64,000 nucleotides of DNA from Runella aurantiaca (GTDB lineage Bacteria > Bacteroidota > Bacteroidia > Cytophagales > Spirosomataceae), in contig NZ_QPIW01000020.1 of NCBI RefSeq assembly GCF_003339505.1, positions 1 through 64,000 of the forward strand. Reading direction: 5' to 3'. The notes under the pieces were generated by a model. That model saw only the letters and a list, made by a program, of their open reading frames with translations. It did no database searches and was not told the origin of the DNA. Each line of letters opens with the position of its first letter. The stretch's first letter is position 1. The position numbers and the translations under genes were made by a program. Shown piece by piece: positions 42,235 through 51,259 of the stretch.

Positions 42235-42637
42235 GTGGATTTTGGTTTGAGTTTAAACAAAGAAACCAATTACAATTTATAACTGCTAAAAAATACCAAA
42301 AATTATCATAAGAGTTGCAGAAAGCAACGAATTGCCCTAATTCTATGACAAACTTCCACAAGAATTACCCTAATTTTGTACAAATGTATCAATTACCAAT
42401 GGTAGCTCCATTGAAGGCAAACCGTATTATTTACTGAATTTACCCTACTATTTAGCCACCCAAATTGACAACTATTTGGCATGGTTCCAAACTCAAATTG
42501 GACTTTAGAGGCGATTAATAAAACCTTAAGCATTTCTTTTGCTAAAAATAGCCGCTAAACGATACTGTAAAAAATACCCGTCGGAGGAGGTATCTGTTAG
42601 AAATTGTCTAGCTTTGTTAGAGACCTGCATACGTTAA
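42235..42637. other. Intergenic region with spaced direct repeats upstream of the TPR kinase
   Basis: Across these 403 bases no gene is supported. GAATTGCCCTAATTCT (42329-42344) and GAATTACCCTAATTTT (42362-42377) are near-identical and start 33 bases apart, three DNA turns; a weaker third copy, GAATTTACCCTACTAT, lies at 42436-42451. A TAnnTTTG box (TAGCTTTG, 42609-42616) stands 21 bases before the kinase start. A 40-codon open stretch to 42508 has no start codon. Confidence 0.45.
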
Positions 42638-44566
42638 ATGAATAAGCTCATTATTATTTTACTTTGTTGTTTTGGGGCAGCAATGGCGCAGCTAAAACCT
42701 ATCTCCAAAGAGGATAGCTTGCTGAGGTCCTCCAAAAAACAATGGCTAGACTCTCAAACTAAGCCCGCCCAAAAAGCCCAAGCCCTTCAAAGTATCGTTA
42801 TTTCCTACTTTCAGAGTCAATCTTCTGCCGACTCTCTTGCTTTTTATAATGATTTATACCTCCGTTACGCGTTGCAGCACAAGCTCAACACTTTTATTGT
42901 TGACGCTTATGTTCAAAAAGTCAATGCCGAGCGCGGGCGAGGCGATTGGATTGCGTTGATAAAAACCGGACAGGAAGCTCTCCACAAGATAGATTCACTA
43001 AAAATATCCGTCTCTGCGCATCACAAAAGCCTTATCATTGATGAAATGGTATATGGGTACATTTTTTTAAGTGATATAGAAAACGCCGTTTCTTATACCC
43101 AACAGAGTATCGAGTCCCTCCAAAAAGAGAACCAAAACGGTGCAAACAACTTACAGATTTCGTTGATGTACCTGACTACCGCCCGCGCTTTTGGCTACAC
43201 CAACGACTACCTTACATCTAGCCGCTACCTAGACAGCTCGCTGGTGTATATCAACCAAACTGACGACATATTACAAAAACACTACATCCTCAACGACTGG
43301 GTAAGCATCAAAATTGACCTTAAAAAGTACGCGGAGGTACTTCCTACCGCTTATCAGTGCCTGCGTTTCTTCGAAAAAAACACCAATAATCGCGGCTTGA
43401 CCGAGATTCAGATGCTCATGGGTCGCCTCTTTTTAGGGTTAAAAAAGTACGATGAAGCGATTTATTTCAGTAAAAAAAACATTGAAAAAATCACCAATGC
43501 CCGGATTTTGTACCGGTTGTACGAAACACTGTACCACGCCTATAAAGCCAAAAATCGGTTGTCAGAAGCCCTCATTGCCCACGAACACTACATAGAGTTT
43601 AAAGATAAACTATTCAATGAACAAGTCGCTAACGCCAAGGTAGCTTTAGAAAGAAGATTCGCGGAAGAAAAAGCGGCTGTTTTGCTCAACAAAGAAAAGG
43701 CCGAAGTGGCGATTCAGAAACGTTATAGAAATTATTTCATTGCAGGCGCTATTCTATTGGCGATTGTCTCGGCGGGTTTGTTTTTTAATCGGAGGCTACT
43801 ACAAAAACAAAGCCAAAAGATTGAATACCAAAGAGATACAATTGAAAAACTCAACGTCAATCTGGAAGCAAAGGTACAGAGTAGAACTGCCGAATTGCAA
43901 AAAGCCTACGACGAAATCAAAGACGCCATGCAACGCGGCCAGAACCTTAAACACAGGCGAATGGCCGCCGACCTGCACGATAACCTTGGGAGCCTTCTTA
44001 GCGCAATCAGTATTTCATTGGACAACATCGACCCTCAGCACCTCAATCATCGTGAAAAAAAAATCTACACCAATATCATTTCAATGACTGAAAATGCCTA
44101 CTCAGAAATCAGGCTCCTCTCCCACAACCTTATGCCCGAAGTGCTCGAAAGAGAGGGTCTACCGCAGGCATTAGAACAGCTTACGAGAAAGCTTAACATG
44201 AATCAAAAAATTCATTTTTACCTAAAAATCAGAACGTTACCCACTCTTAACAAAACAGTTTCTCTGAATGTATACGCCATTTGTCTAGAACTCGTTCAGA
44301 ACATCATCAAACACTCAAAAGCCACCGAATCTACCATTTGCATCTTTGAAAACGGCACAATATTGTGGGTAGAAGTAACCGACAATGGAAAAGGCTTACC
44401 AAACAACCAACATAAAGGCTTCGGAATCGGCAACATTCAAACGAGATTGGAGGCAATTAGGGGTGAGTTTTTGATTGATAAGGGCTATTCTAGAGGGACT
44501 AAAATTGTAATTTCAGTCCCCTTGGAGGATGATAAAATGGAGAATCCCGAAGTTATTAAATTGTAA
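42638..44566 (+). CDS. TPR-containing sensor histidine kinase (HisKA_3 type)
   Basis: The protein has 642 residues: signal peptide MNKLIIILLCCFGAAMAQ, a periplasmic tetratricopeptide-like helical domain (about 25-345), one TM helix (about 366-386, YFIAGAILLAIVSAGLFFN), a coiled coil, then a NarX-type dimerisation domain with RRMAADLHDNLGSLLSAIS (phospho-His in LHDN) and an HATPase domain with LELVQNIIKHSKA, VTDNGKGLPN and GFGIGNIQTRLEAI. Such kinases usually pair with a LuxR/NarL-type response regulator encoded next door; none is present here, so the partner is elsewhere. The signal sensed is unknown. Confidence 0.9.
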   Translation: MNKLIIILLCCFGAAMAQLKPISKEDSLLRSSKKQWLDSQTKPAQKAQALQSIVISYFQSQSSADSLAFYNDLYLRYALQHKLNTFIVDAYVQKVNAERGRGDWIALIKTGQEALHKIDSLKISVSAHHKSLIIDEMVYGYIFLSDIENAVSYTQQSIESLQKENQNGANNLQISLMYLTTARAFGYTNDYLTSSRYLDSSLVYINQTDDILQKHYILNDWVSIKIDLKKYAEVLPTAYQCLRFFEKNTNNRGLTEIQMLMGRLFLGLKKYDEAIYFSKKNIEKITNARILYRLYETLYHAYKAKNRLSEALIAHEHYIEFKDKLFNEQVANAKVALERRFAEEKAAVLLNKEKAEVAIQKRYRNYFIAGAILLAIVSAGLFFNRRLLQKQSQKIEYQRDTIEKLNVNLEAKVQSRTAELQKAYDEIKDAMQRGQNLKHRRMAADLHDNLGSLLSAISISLDNIDPQHLNHREKKIYTNIISMTENAYSEIRLLSHNLMPEVLEREGLPQALEQLTRKLNMNQKIHFYLKIRTLPTLNKTVSLNVYAICLELVQNIIKHSKATESTICIFENGTILWVEVTDNGKGLPNNQHKGFGIGNIQTRLEAIRGEFLIDKGYSRGTKIVISVPLEDDKMENPEVIKL

Positions 44567-44624
44567 ATCACAAAATAAATCCTGATTTTCAAAGGTAGTT
44601 ATGGTAAGCAGTCCACAAACAAAA

Positions 44625-45158
44625 TTATCCTTCCCGCCGCTTTTTATACGCTTTGGCGAAGAAAAACAGCACGACGCCAAACAGCATTACCCCTCCAAAA
44701 GCGTACAAAAAGTCAAGCATATCTTTTAAAACCCCCAAAAGTACAATGCTAACCAAAAAGATGGTAGGAAGCTCATTGAGCAGACGAAACTGAAAGGAAT
44801 CGTAAGGTTTTTGGCCTTTTTCGAGTTTGATGATAATACGTTTACACCAAAGATGATAAATCGTCAGAAGAATGATGATAGAAAATTTGACGTGGAACCA
44901 ACCCATTTGCCAATAGGCAGGATTGAGAATGGTCATGGTCAGGCCGCAGGTCCAGGTGAGCATCATGGCAGGATTACAAATGATTTTGTAAGCACGCCAC
45001 TCCATAAGTCCGAATTGTTCCTTAAAAGGTTGACGTAAATGCTCGGGTTTTTGGTCAGCTTCGGCGTGGTAAACAAACATCCGAACCAAATAAAATAAGC
45101 CTGCAAACCAGGCTACAGCACCGATAATGTGAAAGGCTTTGATGTAAAAAAGAGCCAT
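44625..45158 (-). CDS. hemJ: Protoporphyrinogen IX oxidase HemJ (CopD-like)
   Basis: HemJ oxidises protoporphyrinogen IX to protoporphyrin IX in heme synthesis at the inner membrane. The 177-residue length is usual. TM helices and family motifs are visible: FYIKAFHIIGAVAWFAGLFY with the heme-binding His, RLFVYHAEA-type RMFVYHAEADQKP, MEWRAYKIICNPAMMLTWTC, and WFHVKFSIIILLTIYHLWCK. C-terminus is basic (KAYKKRREG). No other heme gene is near. Confidence 0.92.
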   Translation of the reverse strand: MALFYIKAFHIIGAVAWFAGLFYLVRMFVYHAEADQKPEHLRQPFKEQFGLMEWRAYKIICNPAMMLTWTCGLTMTILNPAYWQMGWFHVKFSIIILLTIYHLWCKRIIIKLEKGQKPYDSFQFRLLNELPTIFLVSIVLLGVLKDMLDFLYAFGGVMLFGVVLFFFAKAYKKRREG

Positions 45159-45166
45159 GACTTGAT

Positions 45167-45228
45167 GTTAATTGTTAATCGAAATAGAGTAATTTCAATA
45201 AAACCCCAAATAACGATTAACAATTAAC
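45167..45228. repeat. Perfect 15-bp inverted repeat between hemJ and mltD
   Basis: GTTAATTGTTAATCG (45167-45181) and CGATTAACAATTAAC (45214-45228) pair perfectly around a 32-base loop. It fills most of the 87-base gap between two minus-strand genes and could terminate mltD-ward transcription or be a dispersed element. Confidence 0.6.
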
Positions 45229-45245
45229 AATTAACAAGTTTTGGA

Positions 45246-46679
45246 CTATCCAACCAGTAATTTTTGGCCTTTGCGAACCATATTACCCCGTAAGCGATTG
45301 ATTTTTTTCAAACGAGCTACATCTATTCCGTAGCGTTCGGCAATGGTAGACAAAGTATCTCCATGTTGTACACGATGATACCGAATTTTAATTTTTGCCT
45401 GAGCTTTTGCTTTAGAAGGTGCGGCAGCTACCTGCGGTAATGCCTTAAATTCTTTGAGAACAACCAGTCGTTTGCCTCGCTGAATGGAATTTGAACGCAG
45501 TTTGTTCCATTTTTTCAGCTCACTTGCACTTACACGATAACGACTGGCAATTTTCCCCAGCGTTTCGCCCTTGCGAACCGTATGGTATACTTTTTTGGTT
45601 TTAAGAACTGTATCGGTCTCATCAGCTTCTCCTTCCGTCTCCTCACCATTTTCCAAAACACTACCATTGGAAGCGAGCGCACCAACAGCACTAAAAGGCG
45701 ATTTTGAAGCAGAATCCCAAATCATTTGACGGTTTTCGGTCAAATAATTATAACAATGATTAGGAACCCGCAACACACAATTCTTCGTTTTTGAGGGCAA
45801 TTCAGTGTTGATAAGCATAGGGTTCAGCTTATACAGCTCATCCATTGTCATTCCCCCCAACTTTGCGAAAGTCATCAGATTAAAATATCCTGAAACCTGA
45901 ATCGTATCCGACACCATTGGAAATTCAGGAACATCCGGAAACAGTCCGTGATCGGCATGGTAGTGCATCAAATAAGTCATTGCCACAAACTGAGGTACGT
46001 AATGGCGTGTTTGTTTGGGCAGGAAATTATAAATCCCCCAGAATGAACTCGACCCCGAACGGCGCATCGCGCGCTTTACGTTTCCAGGGCCTACGTTGTA
46101 TGCGGCCAAAGCCATTTCCCAATCCCCAAATGCATTATAAAGGCGTTTTAAGTAACGACAAGCGGCGTCGGTCGATTTTACGGGGTCAAAGCGCTCATCT
46201 ATGTAATCATCCTGATGCATTCCGTATTCGCGCCCCGTAGCGGGCATAAACTGCCACAAACCACCTGCTCCTGCGTAGGAGATAATGCGAGGATTCAGCC
46301 CTGACTCTATCAATGAGAGAAATTTCAACTCACGCGGCATGCCGTATTTTTCCAGGGTTTGCTCGTAGAGTGGAAAAAAAAGATGCATCTGCTCCAGCAT
46401 TCGCTTAACGAAGTCTGGCTTGCGATAAATAAAGTGTTCAACAAATTGATGTGTAACCTTATGATACCTCAGCGGAATCTCGTTTTGTAACTTGGCCAAA
46501 CGTTCTCGAATCACCATTTCAGGCACCGTCGAATCCGCGAAGGCTTCCACCTGCAACAGTTCTTCTTCTCCCGTGTTGGTGCTTGTTTCTACATTTTGTG
46601 AACGACCGGATGTGCCGGTTCCAAGCCAAAACATTCCCATCAACATTCCTATCCCCGCGATTCGCTTCAATTCCATCAT
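45246..46679 (-). CDS. mltD: Membrane-bound lytic murein transglycosylase D
   Basis: MltD cleaves peptidoglycan glycan strands. The protein has 477 residues. A signal peptide (MELKRIAGIGMLMGMFWLGT) precedes the GH23 domain, with catalytic Glu in FLSLIESGLNPRIIS (about 135), AGAGGLWQFMPATGREYGM, AACRYLKRLYNAFGDWEMAL and AYNVGPGNVKRAM. Two LysM domains for peptidoglycan binding close the chain (about 370-412, VRKGETLGKIASRYRVSASE, and 432-475, VQHGDTLSTIAERYGIDVAR), joined by an Ala/Lys linker. The start may be M1 or M2. Confidence 0.94.
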   Translation of the reverse strand: MMELKRIAGIGMLMGMFWLGTGTSGRSQNVETSTNTGEEELLQVEAFADSTVPEMVIRERLAKLQNEIPLRYHKVTHQFVEHFIYRKPDFVKRMLEQMHLFFPLYEQTLEKYGMPRELKFLSLIESGLNPRIISYAGAGGLWQFMPATGREYGMHQDDYIDERFDPVKSTDAACRYLKRLYNAFGDWEMALAAYNVGPGNVKRAMRRSGSSSFWGIYNFLPKQTRHYVPQFVAMTYLMHYHADHGLFPDVPEFPMVSDTIQVSGYFNLMTFAKLGGMTMDELYKLNPMLINTELPSKTKNCVLRVPNHCYNYLTENRQMIWDSASKSPFSAVGALASNGSVLENGEETEGEADETDTVLKTKKVYHTVRKGETLGKIASRYRVSASELKKWNKLRSNSIQRGKRLVVLKEFKALPQVAAAPSKAKAQAKIKIRYHRVQHGDTLSTIAERYGIDVARLKKINRLRGNMVRKGQKLLVG

Positions 46680-46742
46680 TGCTTTTGGTATTTTCTCGTT
46701 AGGTTTTACATTTGTTTTGTTTCGTTTTTGATGGCTGTGTAT

Positions 46743-48194
46743 CTACGCAACAGATGGTTGCGCTGTATTTGTTTCTGTTATTTGATTTGAAAAAGCCAAC
46801 AATTCGGCCTCTCCAAAAGGTTTTCCCATGATTTGCAATCCCATGGGCAATCCCTGCGCATCTACTCCGTTGGGAATGGAGATGGCGGGATTTCCCACTA
46901 CATTGGCCTGCACCGTAAAAATATCTGCCAAATACATTTGCAACGGGTCTTCGGTTTTATCCCCAATCGGAAAGGCCGTGGTGGGTGTAGTTGGCATCAG
47001 TAAAAAATCATATTTTTCAAATACCCGGTCAGTTTGTTCTTTCATCAACCGACGTACTTTCTGGGCTTTGGTATAATATGCATCATAATAACTCGCGCTC
47101 AGTACAAACGTTCCGAGCATAATCCTACGCTTCACTTCTTTTCCAAAGCCTTCACTGCGTGATTTCTTGTAAAGAGAAGTTAAATCTTCCGCATTGCTAC
47201 TTCTATGGCCGTAACGTACCCCATCAAATCGGGAAAGATTTGAGCTGGATTCGGCCGTTGTGAGAATATAATACGTGGGAAGAATGTACGAAAGTAAATC
47301 AAAGTCTACTGGCTCTACCGTATGGCCCTGCTCGCGAAGCACTTCCAATTTAGCCAACATGGCTTGTTTCATTTCTGGCTGCAATCCTTCACTTTCTACC
47401 CCCTCGCGCAGGTATCCAATGCGCAGAGGATGTTTGAGAAGGCCCGATAAATGCGTATAATCACCAACGGGTTGCGTTGAGACAGTACTGTCGAATTCGT
47501 CAGCACCCGCCATGATTTCTAGCAGTAGTGCCGCATCTTCCACACTTTTGGTGATGGGGCCTATGCAGTCAAACGAAGAACCATACGCCACCAAACCCCA
47601 ACGCGAAATGCGTCCGTAAGTAGGCTTAAAACCAACCAATCCGCAAAAAGCCGCTGGTTGGCGCACAGAGCCACCCGTATCAGACCCCAGAGAAGCCAAA
47701 CACATATCGGCCTGCACAGCTACCGCTGACCCTCCTGAGGAGCCACCCGGCACGCGGGTAACGTCGGCGGCGTTTCTAACTACCCCAAAGGCCGAGTTTT
47801 CATTGGAAGAGCCCATGGCAAACTCATCGCAATTCTGACGACCGATGATGATGGCATCCTCGTCCAAAATTCGCTGCACGGCAGTTGCCGTAAACTGCGA
47901 CACGAATCCATCCAGAATGTTACTACCTGCTTGTAAGCCGTGGTCTTTATAGCACAGTACATCTTTGATTCCAACCACCATCCCAGCCAATCGCCCTGCT
48001 TTTCCTGCCGCAATTTTTAGGTCAATCTCTTCAGCCCGCTGCCGAGCCTCTTCCCCATAAACTGCCACAAAAGCATTCAATTGAGCGTTTTTCTCTTCAA
48101 TATTTTTTAGATAATACGCTACCAACTGACGACACGAAACGGAACCGTCATTCAAATCTGCCTGTATTTCACGAAGCGATGTGTAGTACTTCAA
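46743..48194 (-). CDS. gatA: Asp-tRNA(Asn)/Glu-tRNA(Gln) amidotransferase subunit A
   Basis: GatA releases ammonia from glutamine for making Gln-tRNA or Asn-tRNA. The protein has 483 residues of the amidase-signature family: catalytic Lys in GIKDVLCYKDHGL (about 78), the signature RVPGGSSGGSAVAV with cis-Ser, and nucleophile Ser in GSDTGGSVRQPAAFCGLVGF. GYGHRS-type segment reads YGHRSSNAEDLTSLY. gatB and gatC are not in the window, which is normal for dispersed gat genes in this phylum. tatA lies downstream on the minus strand side only by position (it is upstream in genome order at 48339). Confidence 0.94.
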   Translation of the reverse strand: MKYYTSLREIQADLNDGSVSCRQLVAYYLKNIEEKNAQLNAFVAVYGEEARQRAEEIDLKIAAGKAGRLAGMVVGIKDVLCYKDHGLQAGSNILDGFVSQFTATAVQRILDEDAIIIGRQNCDEFAMGSSNENSAFGVVRNAADVTRVPGGSSGGSAVAVQADMCLASLGSDTGGSVRQPAAFCGLVGFKPTYGRISRWGLVAYGSSFDCIGPITKSVEDAALLLEIMAGADEFDSTVSTQPVGDYTHLSGLLKHPLRIGYLREGVESEGLQPEMKQAMLAKLEVLREQGHTVEPVDFDLLSYILPTYYILTTAESSSNLSRFDGVRYGHRSSNAEDLTSLYKKSRSEGFGKEVKRRIMLGTFVLSASYYDAYYTKAQKVRRLMKEQTDRVFEKYDFLLMPTTPTTAFPIGDKTEDPLQMYLADIFTVQANVVGNPAISIPNGVDAQGLPMGLQIMGKPFGEAELLAFSNQITETNTAQPSVA

Positions 48195-48338
48195 AACGAA
48201 AGGGGATAAGTAAGATAAACTTAGGTTGGTACAAAATAAAAAATCGGCAGTAGTGCTAACACTACTGCTGATTTTAGGTGTTTGAGCTTATTTTACATTG
48301 TAACGTTGAAAAAAACGCCCAATGTATCAAACTTTGTC

Positions 48339-48542
48339 CTAGCGACTTACGTCATCCAGTCCTTTTTCGATGTTTTCTTTTACCTCTTTAGAGGCATCTT
48401 TAAACTCACGAATGCCTTTTCCCAACCCTTTCATGAGTTCAGGAATTTTTTTCGCTCCGAAAAGCAATAATACGATAAGGCCTATCAGAAGGATTTCTTG
48501 TCCTCCTAAGCCTAAAATCAAGAAAATCGAAAGCATATTCAT
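48339..48542 (-). CDS. tatA: Twin-arginine translocase subunit TatA/E
   Basis: This 67-residue protein has the TatA build: a TM helix ([20 protein letters not shown] then [16 protein letters not shown]) with the FG-K-x-P-E-L hinge, then an amphipathic helix ([18 protein letters not shown]) and acidic tail. It forms the pore for export of folded proteins such as the Tat-signal amine oxidase at 14958-16328. It is upstream of gatA on the same strand (144 bases). tatC is not in the window. Its upstream region to 48722 is AT-rich and without a gene. Confidence 0.93.
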   Translation of the reverse strand: MNMLSIFLILGLGGQEILLIGLIVLLLFGAKKIPELMKGLGKGIREFKDASKEVKENIEKGLDDVSR

Positions 48543-48722
48543 CAGAAAAATACAGTTAGTGATTGTTAGCTATGTGTTATTTGAAAACTGCGTTCAACTT
48601 TCAAATAACTATTTTATTACTTCAATAAAACGAATTAAGGGGTCAATTTTACCTTATATTTTTAAAATTTAACCCATTTTTAAAATTCTGTTCTGCAAAA
48701 TTAACAACAATTTCTCGAAATA

Positions 48723-49163
48723 TCAGTCTATTGAGATGGTATTTCGTTTAGATTCCCATTCACGGAAGTCATTCAAGTCGGTGCCAATAGCATTAAAAAG
48801 CCATACAATGAGGGCAATATCGTCGGTAAAACCCACCACCGGCAAAATATCCGGAATAAAATCAATGGGCGAAAGAAAATAAATCAACACGGCAATAATG
48901 CGCGTCAGTGTTTTCCAAGGCACAATTCTATAATCTCCCGTAGCATAGGCCTTAAGTAATCGTGTCAAAACCCCAACTTTTTCCCTCAAGGCTTCATAGC
49001 CCGCCCCTTTCAGCGCGTTGGTTTTGTTTAAAACATCACGTAAAAGTTGCAAAAGACTACCCGTGTTGCGCGCATAACGGCCCGCTTTGCCCGTAGCAGT
49101 TTTAAAAAAGACAGACTTCAATACCCGTACAAGAATATTATCAGTAGTAGACCCGGAAGGCAT
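48723..49163 (-). CDS. YkvA/DUF1232 family protein
   Basis: This 146-residue protein has the DUF1232 core IIAVLIYFLSPIDFIPDILPVVGFTDDIALIVWLFN (shown here as positions about 90-125), in which SPIDFIPD and GFTDD are diagnostic. One hydrophobic helix pair anchors it to the membrane. Function of the family is unknown. It ends 180 bases upstream of tatA. Confidence 0.88.
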   Translation of the reverse strand: MPSGSTTDNILVRVLKSVFFKTATGKAGRYARNTGSLLQLLRDVLNKTNALKGAGYEALREKVGVLTRLLKAYATGDYRIVPWKTLTRIIAVLIYFLSPIDFIPDILPVVGFTDDIALIVWLFNAIGTDLNDFREWESKRNTISID

Positions 49164-49274
49164 TTTTTACTTAAAAGTTTAATGTTTAAAAGTTATTTTA
49201 ATCTAAAACCTATAAACGTTAAATACCTTAAAAAGATTTATAAACCCTCTAAAATTAAATTTCACAAAGGGTTA

Positions 49275-49811
49275 TTATTCCGAAATCCATCTTTCACGCA
49301 GGCATAGTTGATGAATATGCTCATAGTGGTGCTCGCTGTGCCAAGCATACATAGCAACCACTTCTTGCAAGGCAAATACTCGCTTTGTTTCGGGATGAAA
49401 ATAGGTACGCTGCAACTCTGCTTCGGTCAGTGAATTAAGCAGCATGACCCAACGCAAATGCAGGTATTTTAGCAACTGCAACGACCAATCTAAGGGCGCG
49501 CCTTTCCCATCAGCCAGCTCCGCCCAAAGCGCCTCTTCATAAGGTTTTATGAAGGGGTTGTCTTCGGTCAGTGCCAATTTAAAACGAATGTAGGCATTCA
49601 TGTGGCTATCGGCCACGTGATGCACTGTTTGAGCAATCGTCCATCCGCCAGCGCGATAGGGGGTCTCTAATTGGCTTGCACTTAACGGATTGACGATATT
49701 AAACAGTTTGGAAGGCAAAGCACTGATGGTCTGAATCTGTGATTTGGTTTCAGCCATTGTGTATGTTTTACCAGTTTGAAACCGACCGATAGGATATTTG
49801 AGTGATTCCAT
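49275..49811 (-). CDS. YfiT/BstA-type DinB-fold metal-dependent protein (putative bacillithiol transferase)
   Basis: The protein has 178 residues. The N-terminus MESLKYPIGRFQ matches the YfiT/BstA opening, supporting the start at 49811 rather than the ATG at 49757. Metal-binding histidines of the four-helix DinB fold are visible in WTIAQTVHHVADSHMNAYIR (His at about 65) and MYAWHSEHHYEHI (two His near 158-165). BstA attaches bacillithiol to toxic electrophiles; some Bacteroidota make bacillithiol, so this role is plausible but not shown. Confidence 0.85.
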   Translation of the reverse strand: MESLKYPIGRFQTGKTYTMAETKSQIQTISALPSKLFNIVNPLSASQLETPYRAGGWTIAQTVHHVADSHMNAYIRFKLALTEDNPFIKPYEEALWAELADGKGAPLDWSLQLLKYLHLRWVMLLNSLTEAELQRTYFHPETKRVFALQEVVAMYAWHSEHHYEHIHQLCLRERWISE

Positions 49812-49850
49812 GCGCTTTTAAATTGTCATTTTAACGAACTGCTGTTTTAT

Positions 49851-50357
49851 TTATCTTCCAAAATCATCCTGCACCCGTACGATATCCTCTTCATCTGAGG
49901 GATTTGTGGCATCGGTGTGTTGCCAAATTTCGGCCAAAATCCCCCATTCCGCCAGCCCAACCAGTCGATGACGTTCTCCTTGTTTCAACACAATCAACTC
50001 ACCAGGCTGATAAGATTTTACTTCTGTTTCCTCGTCGGTTTCACTCGTCACAACGCCAACTGTACCCGATACTACCCGCCAAATTTCGGCGCGGCGGTGG
50101 TGGTATTGCCACGAGAGTCGCTTTTCGGGAGCTACTACCAGAATTTTGGGGCTCAATTTTTGGGTAATTTGCAACGAAGAAAGCTCTACAGTTGGAAAAT
50201 ACGTAGCCGCAAATTGAGGGGTTTGCGACTCATCCAAGACAAAAAAGCCTCCCCAAGGGCGAGTCTGGTCTTCTTTCACAACGTTGAATCCTTGCTCAGC
50301 CAACGAGGCCGCAATCTTCGAAAATACTTCCTGTTTTGTGGGTACAATCGGTTCCAT
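49851..50357 (-). CDS. Cupin-domain protein, type II mannose-6-phosphate isomerase-like
   Basis: The 168-residue protein resembles the C-terminal cupin of ManC/type II phosphomannose isomerase: KEDQTRPWGGFFVLDE at the start, KLSPKILVVAPEKRLSWQYH with HHRRAEIWRVVSGTVGVV (metal His pair and Glu), and YQPGELIVLKQGERHRLVG with the last His. It lacks the nucleotidyltransferase half. It may isomerise mannose-6-phosphate or act as a sugar-phosphate binding cupin. It is divergent from lpxH (86 bases). Confidence 0.82.
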   Translation of the reverse strand: MEPIVPTKQEVFSKIAASLAEQGFNVVKEDQTRPWGGFFVLDESQTPQFAATYFPTVELSSLQITQKLSPKILVVAPEKRLSWQYHHRRAEIWRVVSGTVGVVTSETDEETEVKSYQPGELIVLKQGERHRLVGLAEWGILAEIWQHTDATNPSDEEDIVRVQDDFGR

Positions 50358-50443
50358 TAAAAAAATGATATAGGTGAAGCGTAAAGTTAGAAAAATCTTG
50401 TAAAGTAATCTCCGTATTTTTGCCCGAATTTTAAACTATTCTC

Positions 50444-51256
50444 ATGTCTTACCCACAGCTAGAAGTCTCATTACCCACCCATAAAAAAATTTATTTTGCC
50501 TCTGATTTCCACCTCGGTGCCCCAAATCATACCGAAAGCATGGTTCGTGAAAGACGATTAGTACGCTGGCTGGAGTCGATTCGGCATGATGCCCAAATGA
50601 TATGCTTAGTGGGTGATTTGTTTGATTTTTGGTACGAACACCGCCGGGTCGTTCCGCAAGGCTTCGTGCGGTTTATGGGAAAATTGGCAGAGCTTACCGA
50701 TGCGGGAATTCAAATCATTGCCTTCCCCGGCAATCATGACATGTGGATGAGCGGATATTTTGAAAAAGAATTGAATATTCAAACGTTTCGTGAGCCGCTC
50801 GAATTATCGGTCAGCGCTCAAGGCAGCACAACTCGTTTTTTTATCACCCACGGCGATGGGCGCGGCCCGGGAGACCATTCGTATAAAGTACTTCAACGAG
50901 TATTTGAGAGTCGGTTGGCTCGGTGGTCTTTTGGCAATATCCTTCATCCTGATTGGGCACTTTGGCTGGGGCAAACCTGGGCAAGTCATAGTTGGCGCAA
51001 AAACGACAAAGAAATCAAACCTAAGTTTCTGGGTGAAGAAAAGGAATGGTTATTGCTGTACGCCAAAGAAGAGGAGAAAAAAGCACACCACGATTATTAT
51101 GTATTTGGCCACCGACACATTGAGTTGGATTACCCCGTCAATGACCAAAGTCGCATTTTTATCTTGGGGGATTGGATAGTTGACAATACCTACGCCATAT
51201 TTGACGGTAAGGCCATGAAGTTGCATAATTATCCCCACCACAGTCCTGAAAAGTAA
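50444..51256 (+). CDS. lpxH: UDP-2,3-diacylglucosamine diphosphatase
   Basis: LpxH makes lipid X from UDP-2,3-diacylglucosamine in lipid A synthesis at the inner membrane. The 270-residue calcineurin-like phosphoesterase has all metal motifs: FASDFHLGAPN (D, H), LVGDLFDFWYE (D), FPGNHDMW (NH), ITHGDGRGPGD (H) and VFGHRHIELD (GHxH). Length and C-terminal region fit LpxH or the related LpxG-like enzymes; I favour LpxH on the DLFDFWYE motif. Confidence 0.88.
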   Translation: MSYPQLEVSLPTHKKIYFASDFHLGAPNHTESMVRERRLVRWLESIRHDAQMICLVGDLFDFWYEHRRVVPQGFVRFMGKLAELTDAGIQIIAFPGNHDMWMSGYFEKELNIQTFREPLELSVSAQGSTTRFFITHGDGRGPGDHSYKVLQRVFESRLARWSFGNILHPDWALWLGQTWASHSWRKNDKEIKPKFLGEEKEWLLLYAKEEEKKAHHDYYVFGHRHIELDYPVNDQSRIFILGDWIVDNTYAIFDGKAMKLHNYPHHSPEK

Positions 51257-51259
51257 TCG

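Noticed and set aside
42380-42508. Open stretch ending NYLAWFQTQIGL on the plus strand
   Set aside because: About 40 codons, no start codon and a stop just upstream; a gene remnant is possible but cannot be shown.
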